A DNA stretch of 64,000 nt from Rosellinia necatrix (GCA_021209875.1 JAGYVD010000006.1:310001-374000); one strand, 5' to 3'. Shown: positions 10,488 through 23,200, counted from the first letter of the stretch. Numbers and translations: made by a program. The notes: generated from the letters alone by a model not told the origin.

Positions 10488-13067
10488 TCACCGAAACCCC
10501 TCTCCCATTCCGTGTGGCCCCGGAGGTTGCGCGTGGAACCACCACTGGTCGGGCATGTTTCCGATCGGTGGCCATAGCGTCTCCGGGTTGCCCGATGTAT
10601 CCACGGAATATGCCATGTCCATGGACCCGGCAAACGGGTCTTCGATGAAGGAGATGTCGCTGGTCGGGGGCACAAGTTCGGCCTCTATGGGTAACTGCAC
10701 ATTCGCGGCATCCGGTGCACTCGGCACCGTGGGAGTTGGAACAGTGCTGCTGTGTAGAATCTCGGTAAGGAAATCAATTCGAATCGCCAGGTCACGCATC
10801 ACCGCCGCTGCGCCGAGGGAAGTCCCGAAGCTGCGCCCAAAGTCCTCGAACACGACTATGGTTAGGTCGATTGCCTTGCGCACGGGCACCGCATTATCAC
10901 TTGTCGGATACGCAAACAAGTACCCGGCGAGTGTGATAGCAGCATTCCATTGCCACTGGAATACCTCGTGCCAACCAACGAAAAGATCGGTATTGGTCAC
11001 GACGTGATGAAAAATATGAGTCATGGCCACACTATGCTCTGCCGCGGAGACGGCGTGGGACAGACACATAGTCCCCAGCGAGGGGGGCTGTGTCATTATG
11101 GGCGGGAAACAGATGAATGGCCGGTAGAGGCTCAATCGAAGGCCATGATAAAGAAGCTCAAGAAGCAAACGCTGTCGTTGCAACCAAGTGGGCACAAATT
11201 GCTCTACGATGATCGGCAATCGATCGGTAGATAGGGGTCGGCCGTCCCCCTCGCGTTTCGTTTTGAGCGCATCAGGCACTGACTTGACCCAGTCGTCCAG
11301 GGGTTTTATCGTCGTAGCGAGAAATTCGGCATATCGCTCCAATGCTTGCGGGTCATCGTAAATGACCCTCCCAGTTTTGCCGTTATAGTAATCCGGATAC
11401 TTCTCGTAGAAGATTGTGTGGACCGTGCGCGCGGCGAGGAGCAGCTTAGAATTATACAGAGTAAAAGTTAGCCATGTGGCATTCTCGTCGATAAACGCAA
11501 AATCCGAACCGGCGAGGCTTGCGACATGATGATCATGAGCCGGGAGGCCACAAGAAGTCGAATCCCCATCGGCATAAAAAGGACGGCCGAGCTTCATACA
11601 GGTCTTGCTCTCAAGAATGTATAAATTCCACCAAATCCGTCTGCGTAGCTCCTGAGTGGCAATCGGCAAGTCGCTAGGTGGCTCGGTATGTAGGCCAATC
11701 ATGTGAGCGGACCGAACCGCGAGGCCCAAGGCAATGTGGCACATGTTCTGGAAAGCGGCACAGCACGTGTATATGGCTGAAAGCGCATGACATTGCACCG
11801 TCATCAGGGTTGGCGCCTCTTGCTCATTGTATAGGAGGCGTTGACATCGACGATAATACAGCCTTCCGGCTATACTAGGATCATCCTTGCCTACTTCTGC
11901 TGCTGATAACACTCTCGGACTGTTGCGCTGGGCCATGGCCATGCCTACTTGCATACTTATGGCAATAACGATATCGACGAGGGGAGAAGGTTTGCGCGGC
12001 TTCCCCGGCTTAGTTGCCAGCGACCGGTAGTGTCTTCTAAAATCGGTCTCGTCGAGCATCGATACCGTAGGATGGTACGACTGCCAATACACGTTCAAGA
12101 AATACTCTTCTTGGGTGGGGGTTAGATAGGCTTCGTTGGAAACTGTTTGGCTGACGCTTTTGGTCTCTGTTTTATCTTCATTATCGTCGACAGGGTTACA
12201 ATCCGGGGTGGCAAATGTTTTTGCAACGGACTTCAGCTGGATTAGATCATCCGGGTGTAGTTGCTGGAACACGGCCGATAGGTATGTGTTCATTCGGTGG
12301 ATATAGTAGAAGAGGGACGACGGCCCATACCACGTCTTTTGCGCTGACTGACCAGTATTGGTCATGATACCACCCCAGACCTGCCGGTTCCCACTGTTCA
12401 CATGGCGGGCCACGGTGCTCATATCTGGCGCTGGGGTAGAGTCCGAGGTGGTGCTGGGGGGCGTCAGGCCGAATGACGGTGGCAGCGCGGCCGTAGAGAC
12501 GACGGGTGGTTTGCTGCGTTCTTTCTCTAACTGGTCTTCGAGCTCTTTGACCTTCTGCTTTAGCCTATCGATTTCTCTGTGCCATCGTCAGAGGATCCAG
12601 TCGACTCGTCGCGTCGCGTCCCTCATTTGATGACCTACCGGTATGCTTGGGGAAGTGTACGTCTCTCGCCGGGGGTCTTGTTGATGCATTGCTCTCCCCT
12701 ACCCACGCAGTTCCTGTGGTCGAAGGGGACGTGTTAGTAAGAGATCTATGCTACGAGGGCCCCGGCGCTTGGCGGCCGTGGGGATGCTCTATAGACTAAC
12801 TTGCAGGGCACGTTATTATCGCATTTGATACGATGCATCCGACATCTAGATAGGACAGAGTTTGTCAGAGGCGGCGACGCTACGGAGAGAGGGCCAGCTA
12901 GCTAGTAGGACCTCAGGGGGACGGGCTTACGAGTCACAGGCTCGAGCTACTTGCTGTCGTTTAGGCCTCAAAGGGGCCTCGAACGAGGGTGGGTTCAAGA
13001 CCTCGGACTTCTCCTCTTTCTCGCTCTTGAGCCCGTGAGTCTTGGGGGTCTCGAAGGCGGAATACAT
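10488..13067 (-). CDS. Zn2Cys6 transcription factor with fungal-specific regulatory domain
   Basis: Four exons on the minus strand, 13067..12931, 12845..12801, 12713..12639 and 12576..10488, give 781 residues with all phases matching. The zinc cluster (about residues 44-70) is complete: ACDS, then CRMHRIKCDNNVPCK, then NCVGRGEQC, six cysteines with spacing C-x2-C-x6-C-x5-C-x2-C-x6-C. It is split over exons 1-3. A TLPQAYREIDRL linker and a coiled coil (LKQKVKELEDQLEKE) follow, then a Ser/Pro/Thr-rich stretch and a long helical domain of the fungal_trans type (LRRRIWWNLYILESK region), which usually mediates effector sensing and activation. Introns of 85, 87 and 62 nt carry CTGAC or CTAAC branch sites. 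The start at 13067 is the first in-frame ATG after a stop. The regulated pathway is not evident: no biosynthetic or sugar-use gene lies next to it. Confidence 0.9.
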
Positions 13068-13895
13068 TGTGTTCTTATTCCGCCCGGCGTGTCCAGCTTT
13101 GGGGGGTCCAGCTTCAAGTCAGAGTCGTTGGCCAAGCTGCTGACAAACTCGCGCCACCATTGATCGATAGACGGCGCGCACCAGCTCGGACTCCTGCTTC
13201 CTCTTCCTTTTTGCTCCCTCAGCTACTTACGTCGGCTATTCAGACGGCAACTAGATGGCGAGCCAGGACTGCCGCGGATGGGGATGGACAGGAAAGAGGG
13301 CAGTGATAGATGGGAGAGGGATGGGTTGATGAATGTCTCGAAGCTAGCCAAGCGCAGATGCCCGTTCGCGAAATTGGGTAGGTCAGACTGGTTGGTCAGA
13401 CTGGCAGGGCAGGACGCACGCCCAGGCCTGTTGAAGACGTAGCCGGCGGACCTAATCTAAATCCGTGCATGGTAGGCGTGCATCAGTGGGGATGCCCGGG
13501 TCCTCTAAGGAGTGCAGGCAGGCCAGGCGGAGTGGGTGTGCGGCAGGCGTGAACCTGTCGTGAGTGCCCCGCCGCTAGAAGCCTTCGTTGGAAGCCCGGG
13601 GACCTATGAGAACCTCCCCTGCTATGTGCCTAACCTCGACACCCGGCTACGCTCCACCGACGCCCAACGCCCGTTATGCGATACGGACTTAAGTGCTTAG
13701 GCGGCCTCGCCGTCTGCACCTGCATTGCGCACGGAGCCCAGTGGGAGGGACGTTGATAGGTTCCTCGGCCGTGACGGTACGTAATAATACAGCATCTATC
13801 ATGACGCGGTCTGGGCACCCGATTGGTGTAGATGGGTTAGTGCTCGTTACAAATACCCGAAGAGGCAGGGTGACAATATATTCCTTGGCAATTGA

Positions 13896-13928
<33 letters not shown>

Positions 13929-14504
13929 AGCACACACTCCTCAAAGTGCAAGGCAGAAGTGCAAGGGCTCCATACACTACATGGGCTCTGTGCATGGACA
14001 GAAATGTGTATATTATGCATGAACAGAAATGTATATGCATGCACGGAGAGACACTTGGAGACCGAACGATCGGCTAGTCATGCGAGAAGGTTTATATAGA
14101 GTTATATTGTTAAACATGGTTGTCAGTAAAATAGAAAAGAACAGTTACAACTCAGCTGAGTGGGTTAATTCAATTCCCAAAGCCTAACTAGTCACTAACA
14201 CGCCTAACATATAAGTTATAAGGAAACGGAGTATGTGTTGTGTCCAGACAATCCAGCCAGTCTTGCCCAGGCCTCACAAGCGCCATGCCAAACTCATCAC
14301 GTAAATGGTTATTCAACTACTTTTCATCGAAGTGGCCACGGAATTACCAGCCATGTGGTTTATATCCATCGATGTCTAGGTCAATTAGCTACCTATCTAT
14401 CGGGTACTGCATACATTCCCGGTATAGAGCCCTTAGGCCCTCCCAGGCCCTCCCAGGCCCTCTCCTATTCCCGTCGAATGCAACAGGATCTTGCCACGGA
14501 CACG
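13068..14504. other. Intergenic, no supported gene
   Basis: About 1.4 kb holding the 5' flank of the zinc-cluster gene and a TACA microsatellite. Open frames are short and have no recognisable content. Confidence 0.6.
13897..13926. repeat. TACA tetranucleotide microsatellite
   Basis: Seven TACA units in a row followed by TATAAG, in intergenic DNA. Confidence 0.9.
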
Positions 14505-16115
14505 TTATTGAAGAATGAAGTGATACATAGCCTGGTGTAGATCACCCTCGATACGACCTGCCTTATAATGCTCCAGACGAAGCACGTCTGGTGAAACAAG
14601 CTCCTTGGCCGTTGCATAATCCACACCGAACATTTTCTCATAACCCTCCAGGAGTTCCGCCTTACACAAGGCGGAGACTGACGAAGGATGGGCGCCATGC
14701 TGTATCAAGATTCGTGCAGAGGGCCAACTTTCAGCCATCACGGCATACTCTAGGGGGGACCAGCTGTTGTGTTCGTCGCTGCGGTTTCGAAGCACATTGT
14801 TGGGTGACATCCCGCCCTCTAGTAGGTAGCATAGGGTAGCAATGTCATCATTGATGATAGCCAGCGCCATGTGATGAGGCCTTGCAACTCTTTGTCCAAT
14901 AAGCCATTCGACGGAAGGAATATCGCGAGCATAGATAGCATCTGTCAGCAGCTCTGCATGGTGGATATGAGCTGATCGCCCGCTGCTTCGGCCTAGGAGC
15001 TTGTAAATCGTCTGTACCAAGGCTAGGGTGTCCTCATGTTTGGTAATTATGAGCCCCATATCCTCGAACGTCAACCCTCGTTCAAGGTACAGGTCAAGAA
15101 AATATTTTGCCGTCTTTAGGTTATCACTGTTCGCCGAATCTGCTGCCAGCGTTCGGTGGTCTTGGCCGCTAGGAGACGTCAAAGGCGCTCCTACATCCAC
15201 CAAATACTTAATCATCTCAATATTGTTATCATAGGCTTGGAAGTCGACGGCAGTTTCGAGGGCAAACCAGAGTAGATGATTGAAATCGGGATCTCCACTT
15301 CGGACGGGAATGAGAGGCTCAAGGATAGCCTTGACGAGTCTAAGAAACCGAGCTCGGACTGGGTTGGCCAGCCGTCGGTACAAGGTGTTGTCCGGGACTA
15401 TGTCTTCCGGCTCAGGACCCCGTGGTATGGGTACTCCTCTTGTGTAAAGGCGCATTGCGCATTCCTCACGCCTCATATGGATAGCACCATCGGGTCCCCG
15501 AGGATAGATCTCCAACAAGAATATTCCTGTCATTGCCGTCGTGCACAGACTTCTCTCCATACGAAGTCCCATATCATCTGATTGACATCGAGCGTGAGTG
15601 AAGCCTGACAGCGCGCAGGTTTGCGGAATCATGCTCGATATGTCGTTGATGTTAGGTCGACAGGAATAAAGAAAGGGGTCGGCTCCCTCGTCGAGGAGAA
15701 ACGAGACGATTTGAGGTTTGCCTAACACGGCCGCAATGGCCAGTGGCGGCCGCACCGCTGTGAGACACTCCCCCCAAATTCCATCAATAGAAGTAGGGCA
15801 GATTCTTCTGTAAGTATCCAGCATCTCCTTGATTACTGGGAGATCGACATCTTGTTCGATTGCCGTGTAAATAAGTGCTCGCATATCGTGTCTCTCGATG
15901 TATGGGGATGGGGTCAATCTCTGAATTTCTTGTCGACGTAGTTGCTGCTCCGCATCTTGTAGGAAAATATTGAACCCTGAGCGCAAAAAGATGCCGGGAT
16001 ACGCGATGGCAACGTTGATGCGGGATATATGGTCCAATCGAGCGACAATGTCCAACAAAATATCGGGAGTTATGTTGAGCCAAGAATGATTCTGATCTTC
16101 CACATGGTCAAACAT
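14505..16115 (-). CDS. Ankyrin-repeat protein with F-box-like N terminus
   Basis: A single-exon frame of 536 residues from the ATG at 16115. The N terminus (NITPDILLDIVARLDHISRI, residues about 14-33) has the hydrophobic pattern of a fungal F-box. Ankyrin-type repeats follow: PPLAIAAVLGKPQIVSFLLD with EGADPF (about 125-150), a middle repeat near the EMIKYLVDVGAP segment, MALAIINDDIATLCYLLEGG and SPLEYAVMAESWPSARILIQ with HGAHPSS near the C terminus. Such proteins usually act as substrate-recruiting or scaffold proteins, but no partner can be read from the sequence. It lies between two zinc-cluster regulator genes, both transcribed from their own promoters. The middle (about 200-330) is more divergent than the repeats. 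Confidence 0.75.
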   Translation of the reverse strand: MFDHVEDQNHSWLNITPDILLDIVARLDHISRINVAIAYPGIFLRSGFNIFLQDAEQQLRRQEIQRLTPSPYIERHDMRALIYTAIEQDVDLPVIKEMLDTYRRICPTSIDGIWGECLTAVRPPLAIAAVLGKPQIVSFLLDEGADPFLYSCRPNINDISSMIPQTCALSGFTHARCQSDDMGLRMERSLCTTAMTGIFLLEIYPRGPDGAIHMRREECAMRLYTRGVPIPRGPEPEDIVPDNTLYRRLANPVRARFLRLVKAILEPLIPVRSGDPDFNHLLWFALETAVDFQAYDNNIEMIKYLVDVGAPLTSPSGQDHRTLAADSANSDNLKTAKYFLDLYLERGLTFEDMGLIITKHEDTLALVQTIYKLLGRSSGRSAHIHHAELLTDAIYARDIPSVEWLIGQRVARPHHMALAIINDDIATLCYLLEGGMSPNNVLRNRSDEHNSWSPLEYAVMAESWPSARILIQHGAHPSSVSALCKAELLEGYEKMFGVDYATAKELVSPDVLRLEHYKAGRIEGDLHQAMYHFILQ

Positions 16116-18487
16116 CTTGGCGTCTGCGCCCGGAATAGAAACCAGAGGGCGAATTAATGATTGGTTTGTGAATCGGGAACAAGGTTTTGGTGGTTGCGTG
16201 ATCGCAAATAATATCTGGCGATGTTTGGTAGTGACTTGAGGTCGGTGGTGGTGATGTTAGAGATCAAGTTCAAGCGGTAAATATCCTCCACTATTTATAT
16301 ACCAAACTTTGGTCTTAACACTCATGTTGAATAATCAAGATATAGATTGCTGGGCAAATATTAGTTACGGTCAACATTAATGTTGGTACATTGTTAATCC
16401 ATTCACAGCAATGTCTTCATTAACTACTCGAATATGGCGACGTTATACCCTCGCTAGGGGCCGAATGCACACTCAATGGTGATGACATAACGCAAAGAAA
16501 TACACAATGAGCAGGTAGATTTTAATACTTATGGGCAATGTAGAACAGGACATTCACTCGCTATCTGCCCAGCCGGTCGCGAAGAGAGAAGGGGCTAGCG
16601 TTATTCAGGGATATTGTTCTTCTAACTCTCAGACAGTTCCCTAGGCATGTGCAATGTTCTACATATTCTATGAAAAAGAAACCAGCAGGCTACAGTGATA
16701 TCTATTATAGTAGAAGGATTACCATGGTCTCAGGACTGACGAGGCATCGCCAAGCATTGCAATTATGCTTTCTATAGATTCGCGCCACCGACACACCGAA
16801 GCGGCTGCGATAAGTCGCTTCGGGTATTTGTAGTAACAATGCAGATCAGGCCTAATAACTATGCTGCCATTTCCGACAAAAAAAGTGGGAGAGTTTGTCG
16901 TAAACCTTTTTGATTTATTTCCCTTTAGGGCCGCGATAGTAATTCTAAATCAACGGAAACAACATCAATCTAAGCCTGTCGTCTAAACCGGAGCTTCATT
17001 TCCCATATATACCCTCTGTTCACATCTTGGGTTTATCGTCTAGCTGATTCGCCTCAGATGTAGCAGTTAGGCATATCCTACGCCTCTGTCCCGATGCGCT
17101 TGGTACGAGGACGAGAAGGGGCCTTGAAAACACGATCTTGTTTGAAGAGGGTAAATAGATACCCATATACCGACGTGCTAAAAATAGATTTCCCCACGAC
17201 GGTTCCTTCGTCTTTGTTATTGATTCCCCCTGTGGCGCGTGTTAGGGCAAAACACAAAATACCAAGGATGCGTGAGTGAGGTACTATGCTCAGAATTGCC
17301 CCGGTCTTTGGTTCTGCATCTTCTGTGCATCTGTGTATAGCCATTTAACGAGATTGTCGGGAGTCCTATTCTAGCTTAGGAAGCCTACAAGTATGGAAAT
17401 AGCCTTGGTTAGCACTGCTGCATGCTACTTTAGGTAATCAATCCAATGAGGACGGGCGGCATATGTGGTAATTAGAGCCAATTGAGGTGACATCGGACGG
17501 CAACGTTCCATTTACATACATAGCTCGATGGGTAAGGTAGGTTAGGTCTCCCGTTCGTGGGGGGCATGATCCATCCGTATAAGACTCCTTTGGTTATAAG
17601 TACCCACCTTGTTTGGTACTCACTCAAGGTACCTAGCTAGGCAGTGTATCTAGGTAGTGTATCTAGGTAGTGTACCTGGGTAGTGTACCTGGGTAGGTAT
17701 TGTACGACACAGCTACAATTATATGCCCCTCCCGATGTGTGAATTCGATATCGCATCTTGTTTCCACGGCAATCGGTGCAATGTAATAGCCCGAATGATA
17801 ACCTGGGTACCTAACTATTGGGTTATGGGGCTTACCGTCGCCACTCAAAGCCCTGGATCGTCCGATGGGCCACCAGGTCTGGAGGTAGGACGGGCTTGGC
17901 CTTGGAGTACGTATGTACATACATAGTGTATTATGTTAAACCCCTGCATCGCTAAATCCTTCAAACCGTCGACACCTCGAAATAAACAATTGAACTAATT
18001 AATTGGACTAATTAGGTGCCCCCGTAGTATATATGTACATAAACCAACCTCATGGAACCGTTCAAGGCACCATTCAAGGCATTACTTGTGCTCAAACAAG
18101 AGAAAAAGAAAAAAGAGACGAGTATGAGAGAAGTCCCGGCTGTGTGCCCCCTTTGTCCACGTTATGCTGACATAAGAATAGGGTGTCATCACCACCCCAA
18201 TCTGACACGAACAAAATTAATTCATTCGATTCTATTCGCACTCTGGTTTGACGACAAGCCACATGGGAGCTCGCTCAGCCTCTTTTATGGGTTCTCCCCA
18301 ACGATGATTCAGGGTGATGTGCGGCGCAGCAGCTCACTTCGATTTAGTGATTCCACCTCTTAAACCTGGTCATTGGCCTTTTACCCAGTAGGCGATATCA
18401 TGTCATCTCCCTAGTAAAAACCAAAAAAAAAGGGGATGAGTTGCGAGTTGCCGAATACTGACCGGCCTTGATTCACTACAACAGTAG
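16116..18487. other. Intergenic between ankyrin gene and second zinc-cluster gene
   Basis: About 2.4 kb. The left end is the promoter of the 14505-16115 gene. An 88-residue minus-strand frame at 17078-17344 and its antisense partner have no recognisable content. A tandem array sits at 17641-17703. No supported gene. Confidence 0.55.
17641..17703. repeat. Tandem array of about 16-bp GTGTACCTGGGTA units
   Basis: Four near-identical copies of a 16-bp unit (two with agtgtatctaggt, two with agtgtacctgggt) followed by a partial unit. The unit itself contains the TACCTA/TAGGTA motif common in this window. Confidence 0.8.
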
Positions 18488-20291
18488 ATGGCACCTCAAT
18501 TCGCCAACAGCGCTCGTATAATGTCCGGACCCTTCGATTCCGGGCGTCTTGCACAAGCCCAGCCAACTAAGACGACCATGATGCAACAAAGAAGATCTCA
18601 CAAAAAGTCGCGACGTGGATGCCTGAATTGTAAAAAGTGGCATACCAAGGTAAGCTCTCTCACCCGATCGCCCGCCCCGTCTATTTACGTAGTCGCTCGA
18701 ATCCTCGACACAAACCATCACGAGATGAATGTATAGGCTAACATATTCTTTCTCTCTCTCTCTCTCTCTTGGCTGGTAGTGTGATGAAACAGGTCCGCCC
18801 TGCAATAATTGCACTCTGCGAAATGCGAAGTGTGAGTATGCTTGGGCGAAGGGTGATAAAATGGCCGCGCTTGCGCAGTCGAGGAAATCCCCGTCGAGCA
18901 GCAGTTCGGAAGAGCGCAGCCTGAGTGAGCCGGGCGGGCTGGTGGTGAAGGAATGTCGCAGGATGCTGGAACTCGAGTTGATGCATTGCTGGTCGACCAG
19001 CACATACAAGAGTCTCTGCAGCGTACCGGAGGATCACCATTACATGCAGTTCATCATGCCTCAAGAGGCCCTGCGCTACGATTTCTTGTTGAATGGCATC
19101 TTCGTCGCCGCGGCCCTCCATCGGTCAACCATGGCGCCGGAATCGGAAGCGAGGGGGTACTTTAATGTGGCCATGGAACTATGTAAGCGGCAACTGGGCC
19201 ATCCCGAGTCCACACACGGCGGCAAATTACGCCTAAATGCACCTAGCTAACCTCAATGACTAAGATGATAGAGCAAGTCGGTCGTTCCGAACACACCTGG
19301 GGAAAATGGACCCGGCGAGCCATCATGTGCTCTACATATACTCGAGCATGACGGCTTTTATCAACATTGGATTCTCTCAATGCAACTTTTCCGAAGGTAA
19401 TGAGCTGAACACATTATCCACGGTCGCTGTGGCTTTCGACCTACTAAACGGAAGTGGTGAGTAACACCCAATGGCCCCTTATTTTTTTTTTCCCATTTTT
19501 TTTTTTCCTTAGCAATGTCAAGCTTGGGTATATCTCGCGTCTTCATACTACATAGACGGTCTATAACACGCCTGGAAACTGCCCTACTAATATCCGATTG
19601 TCAAGTCAACATCGCGCAAACGGACTTCCAGCGGCTCCTTGACAGCCCGGTTCCCATCCGCGCCTACCTAAACTACGGGTTCGCGTCGACCATCGTGCTG
19701 AACGCGGACGCGCGGCACGCGCTCTCGCGCCTCGAGAGCCTCAACGAGCTCTACCACAGCCCCCTATTCCAGGAGGCGACGCCACTGACGGCGGCCGCGA
19801 CCCCGGCGGCGACGACGGCGACGGGTGACGAGCTGAGCGTCGTCGCGGCGGCCACGTCGTCGTCGTCATCGTCGTCATCGTCGCCGCCCGACGACGGCGC
19901 CCCGGCGGCGGAGGTGCCGTGGGGCGCCGCGATCGGGCTGCTCAAGCTGTGCTTCGCGGAGGAGCAGCGGGCGCTGCTGCGCGGGTTCTGCTTCGTGTTC
20001 CCCGGCGGCGCCGGCCCGAACTTCGCGGCGGCCATCAAGGCCTCGGACCCCATGGCCCTGCTCATCCTCATGCACTGGACCGTGCTCATCGGCCGCGCCG
20101 GCGACGAGTACTGGTGGGCCCGGGACCTCGGCCGCCGCCTGGCCGCCGGCATCTGGAAGGCCATGCGCCTCTTCCCGCCCCGCCGCCCCGCCGCCCCCTC
20201 GCCCGCCCTGCTGCTGCCCGCCTGGGCCGAGAGCATCTCCTGGGTCTGCGCCCAGCTGCGCATACCGGACTTTTCGTGCGGGCATGAATAG
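18488..20291 (+). CDS. Zn2Cys6 transcription factor, UPC2/sterol-regulator-like
   Basis: Four exons, 18488..18649, 18780..19182, 19265..19456 and 19513..20291, give 511 residues in phase. The zinc cluster has Cys45, 48, 55, 62, 65 and 72 (GCLNCKKWHTK, then CDETGPPCNNCTLRNAKCEY), with intron 1 (130 nt) falling exactly before Cys55. Downstream, ELMHCWSTSTYKSL, ALRYDFLLNGIFVAAALH, SFRTHLGKMDP and the C-terminal FPGGAGPNFAAAIKASDPMA and LMHWTVLIGRAGDEYWWA match the arrangement of UPC2-like regulators common in filamentous fungi, where UPC2 itself senses sterols. The ligand and targets here are unknown. A further small intron from GTATAT at 19527 to a CAAG acceptor near 19604 would also keep frame and remove a poorly conserved stretch; it cannot be decided by eye. 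A Ser run lies in exon 4, and the last 600 bp are much more GC-rich than exons 1-3. Confidence 0.88.
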
Positions 20292-23200
20292 TCTAGACCG
20301 AGGGGCAAGCGTGGGAGTTGGTGGGGGGGTGGGGGGAGGGCGGGAGCGAGGCCGGGGATAGACGAGATATATGATATGATATATGTGTCCTTTTGGGACG
20401 GGTTTTTTGCATTGGGGCTGGGGAGTTTTCGGCGTTCGGAAAAGGGTCGTTTGATTTCGTTAACAAAGGTATACCCAAAACATTTCAGCTTCCGCCTTGC
20501 AGGAAGTATCCCTAGAATTGTATATACATGCTAGACATGCTAGAGGATATTATGTGTGTGTTTTTCCCTCTCATACCACACTGTTTTGGGATATTGTTCT
20601 ATAGAATGAATATAGTAACGAATCGGTGCTACATAAAAGTCGCTGAACCCCTTCTGCATGTTCGCCCTCAAACTCGAGGACTAATCAAATAGTAAGAAAA
20701 AAATTTCAAGGGCAAAGAATACTTCATTGGAGGAGTAGATAATACTTATCTATGCACATATAACCTGAAGTGCTTCGTGATCAGGGATATGTTGACCTGC
20801 TCCGTCATCTACGTCACATGAACTCATCCCGCTCCATGACGCTTGCATGACCACAACGACAGTCAGAACAGAATATTAGCCATACATACAAAACGAGTGA
20901 AAATGACATCCCCCCATATATTTCAGAATTGAATCGTGAACCTATACGCCACGACGCGGAATTCGCCATGACAGCTCCACGATATCTTCGTTCTCTTTCC
21001 GTCGCGACAAGACCCACGCCCCGCCCCAGAGCAAGAGTGTGGCCGGAGCGCGTTGTTGGAAGACGGCTCTTGAACACGGATACGGCGCCTATTCTGTATT
21101 CTGCGCACGCCAGGGTCAAGGGGGCTCGTAAAGGGTGCGTTGACCCACGTTGACCGGTCTCATAACAAGCTCCCTTCCGGGGCGTGTATCGCTGTCAAGG
21201 GAGATTTGCCCTTATAGTCGTGCTACGCGAGGGAACGTCGCTACAAATGTGGAGGCGGTACAGTTGTGATCAGTCATCTCTTCTGTGCTATGGTGCAGCG
21301 TCGTGTAAATGATGCCCCCGAGGAGGTTTCTTTTTGGGCCCGCACCTTTCCGAGGCTTCCATCAACACAATGATAGGCTACAACGGTTGGTGTCTGAGGT
21401 CGTGTTTAATAATAGTCAGAAAAGACTGCTGTGCGCCACTGTTGTTATCAAGGGGGTCATCACTTTAGACACTATGTCGTGGTACGGTGGGTTGAGGGGA
21501 AGACGATTTACATGTCAGATTAGGGATCTTAATAGTCCGTGTGGGACGAGTATGAATTTGTAGCAGGGGGCCAGGTGTGTATGCATACTATATAAGTGGC
21601 AACAAAAAGGTGTTAAAATGCCTACACCGTGTATTTGCTGAAGCTCGCTCACTTAGACCTGAGCCCAAAACAGGGCAAGGCAAGGGACTAGCCAGAGACG
21701 ACAACTAACCGCCCCACCCCCTGATGTTATACCCTGCCCCAATCTATCCCCTTGACCTTTCCGCCCTTCGCCTTGCTTGTGTATATGAACACAGGGAGCA
21801 CCACCGACTACCTGGCACACATTCTGTCACGTTCTCCCATTGACAAGGTATCCGGGGGCACGCGCGGGATTCTGGGCATCTGTCCAGCTTCTTTCTTCCT
21901 ATTATCCTGCTGCAGCCCTCCTGGCAGGTATCAGCCCACGTCGTTAGCCGGCACATAGTTGGTTTAAGTCTGAGCGCGAAGTGTTTGCGAAAGGCGTTAG
22001 GGGAGGTGTTATTTGTAGTTTACCGGAGTGCGGGACCGAGTATTCTGCGGTTGCGGTGTTGTCGAAGATATTCCCACGATGGCTGAACGAGGCAATATCA
22101 GAAAGCAGTGTAAAAGGTTTGGAGATGGAAGACTGAGTGTATAGCAAGAAGGCTTCTGCACTCATATATATATATAAGTATTGAAACGCAGACTATGAGT
22201 CTCTCGGTGAATATTATATAGTCATCTTTGTTGTCGGTGGGACGGGTTCGGCAGATGCGACGACGTTTGGTCCAACCACCGGACTTGGTACGTGATACTA
22301 TGAACCAAGGGGGGCTGTCCGAGGGTGGAAAGTGACCTGGCTATCGTGGTTTATAGGAAACATCTGTGTAACATAGGATGGTGAATACCGGCAATCGAAA
22401 GGCCGGGGGGGGGAAAGGGAGAGAGGTATTCCCGCGAGAAATAACGGTCGTTCCCTGGGCCATGGTAGAGTGTAGCCTTTGCCAACGCAAAAAACACCAA
22501 GGGAGAGGATTCACAACAAACCGGGTTCGGGGAGATTAAATGGAACAACAATACCTATATATGTGAATTTAAGTGACGGCATGACTCTAAAGGAAGTGAA
22601 TAGGGAAGATTATGAAGAGTGCCGCGTTCCTATTACCTATATTGTAATATGACGGGAGACTCGCAATGGCCGGTCGAGCGCCGTAATCCCCAATTGTTCG
22701 GTATTTGACGCGGGTTCGTTTGGAACCGAGAGCCTGGCGCCGGTATTCACACGTCCCACACATGTAATGAATGCTAAATGCTGGATATAATATGGGCCTA
22801 GAGTCAGTACTACAATTCCCTAGTTACTTACCTTTGTCGTAGGCATAGCGGCTTCCTTCCTTCATTTTCTAGCAACTGGTTTCCTGTTTGGCATTTTCAC
22901 TTGAACGTTTTCCATTTTGAGCCTCTGGGGGCTCCTCTGGAGGCTCCTCTGGAGAGCCCAAGCCGGATTCCTCGCATGATGTTTAGATATAGCAATATCT
23001 ACAAGCTGGCGTTCTTCTATTGGTGCAGAATGTTGATTTATTCAAACCTGTCATGTACGCTCGTTCTGGATGGGTTTCCTTGGTATTTATATAAAAGTCT
23101 GCGCCGTCTATGTGCTGCATCGGACAGCTAAGGGGCTCCGCACTTGCGGGCCTCACATCGTCACTGGTGTTGGGGGCTGCTGGCCTAAACTACCTAGGTA

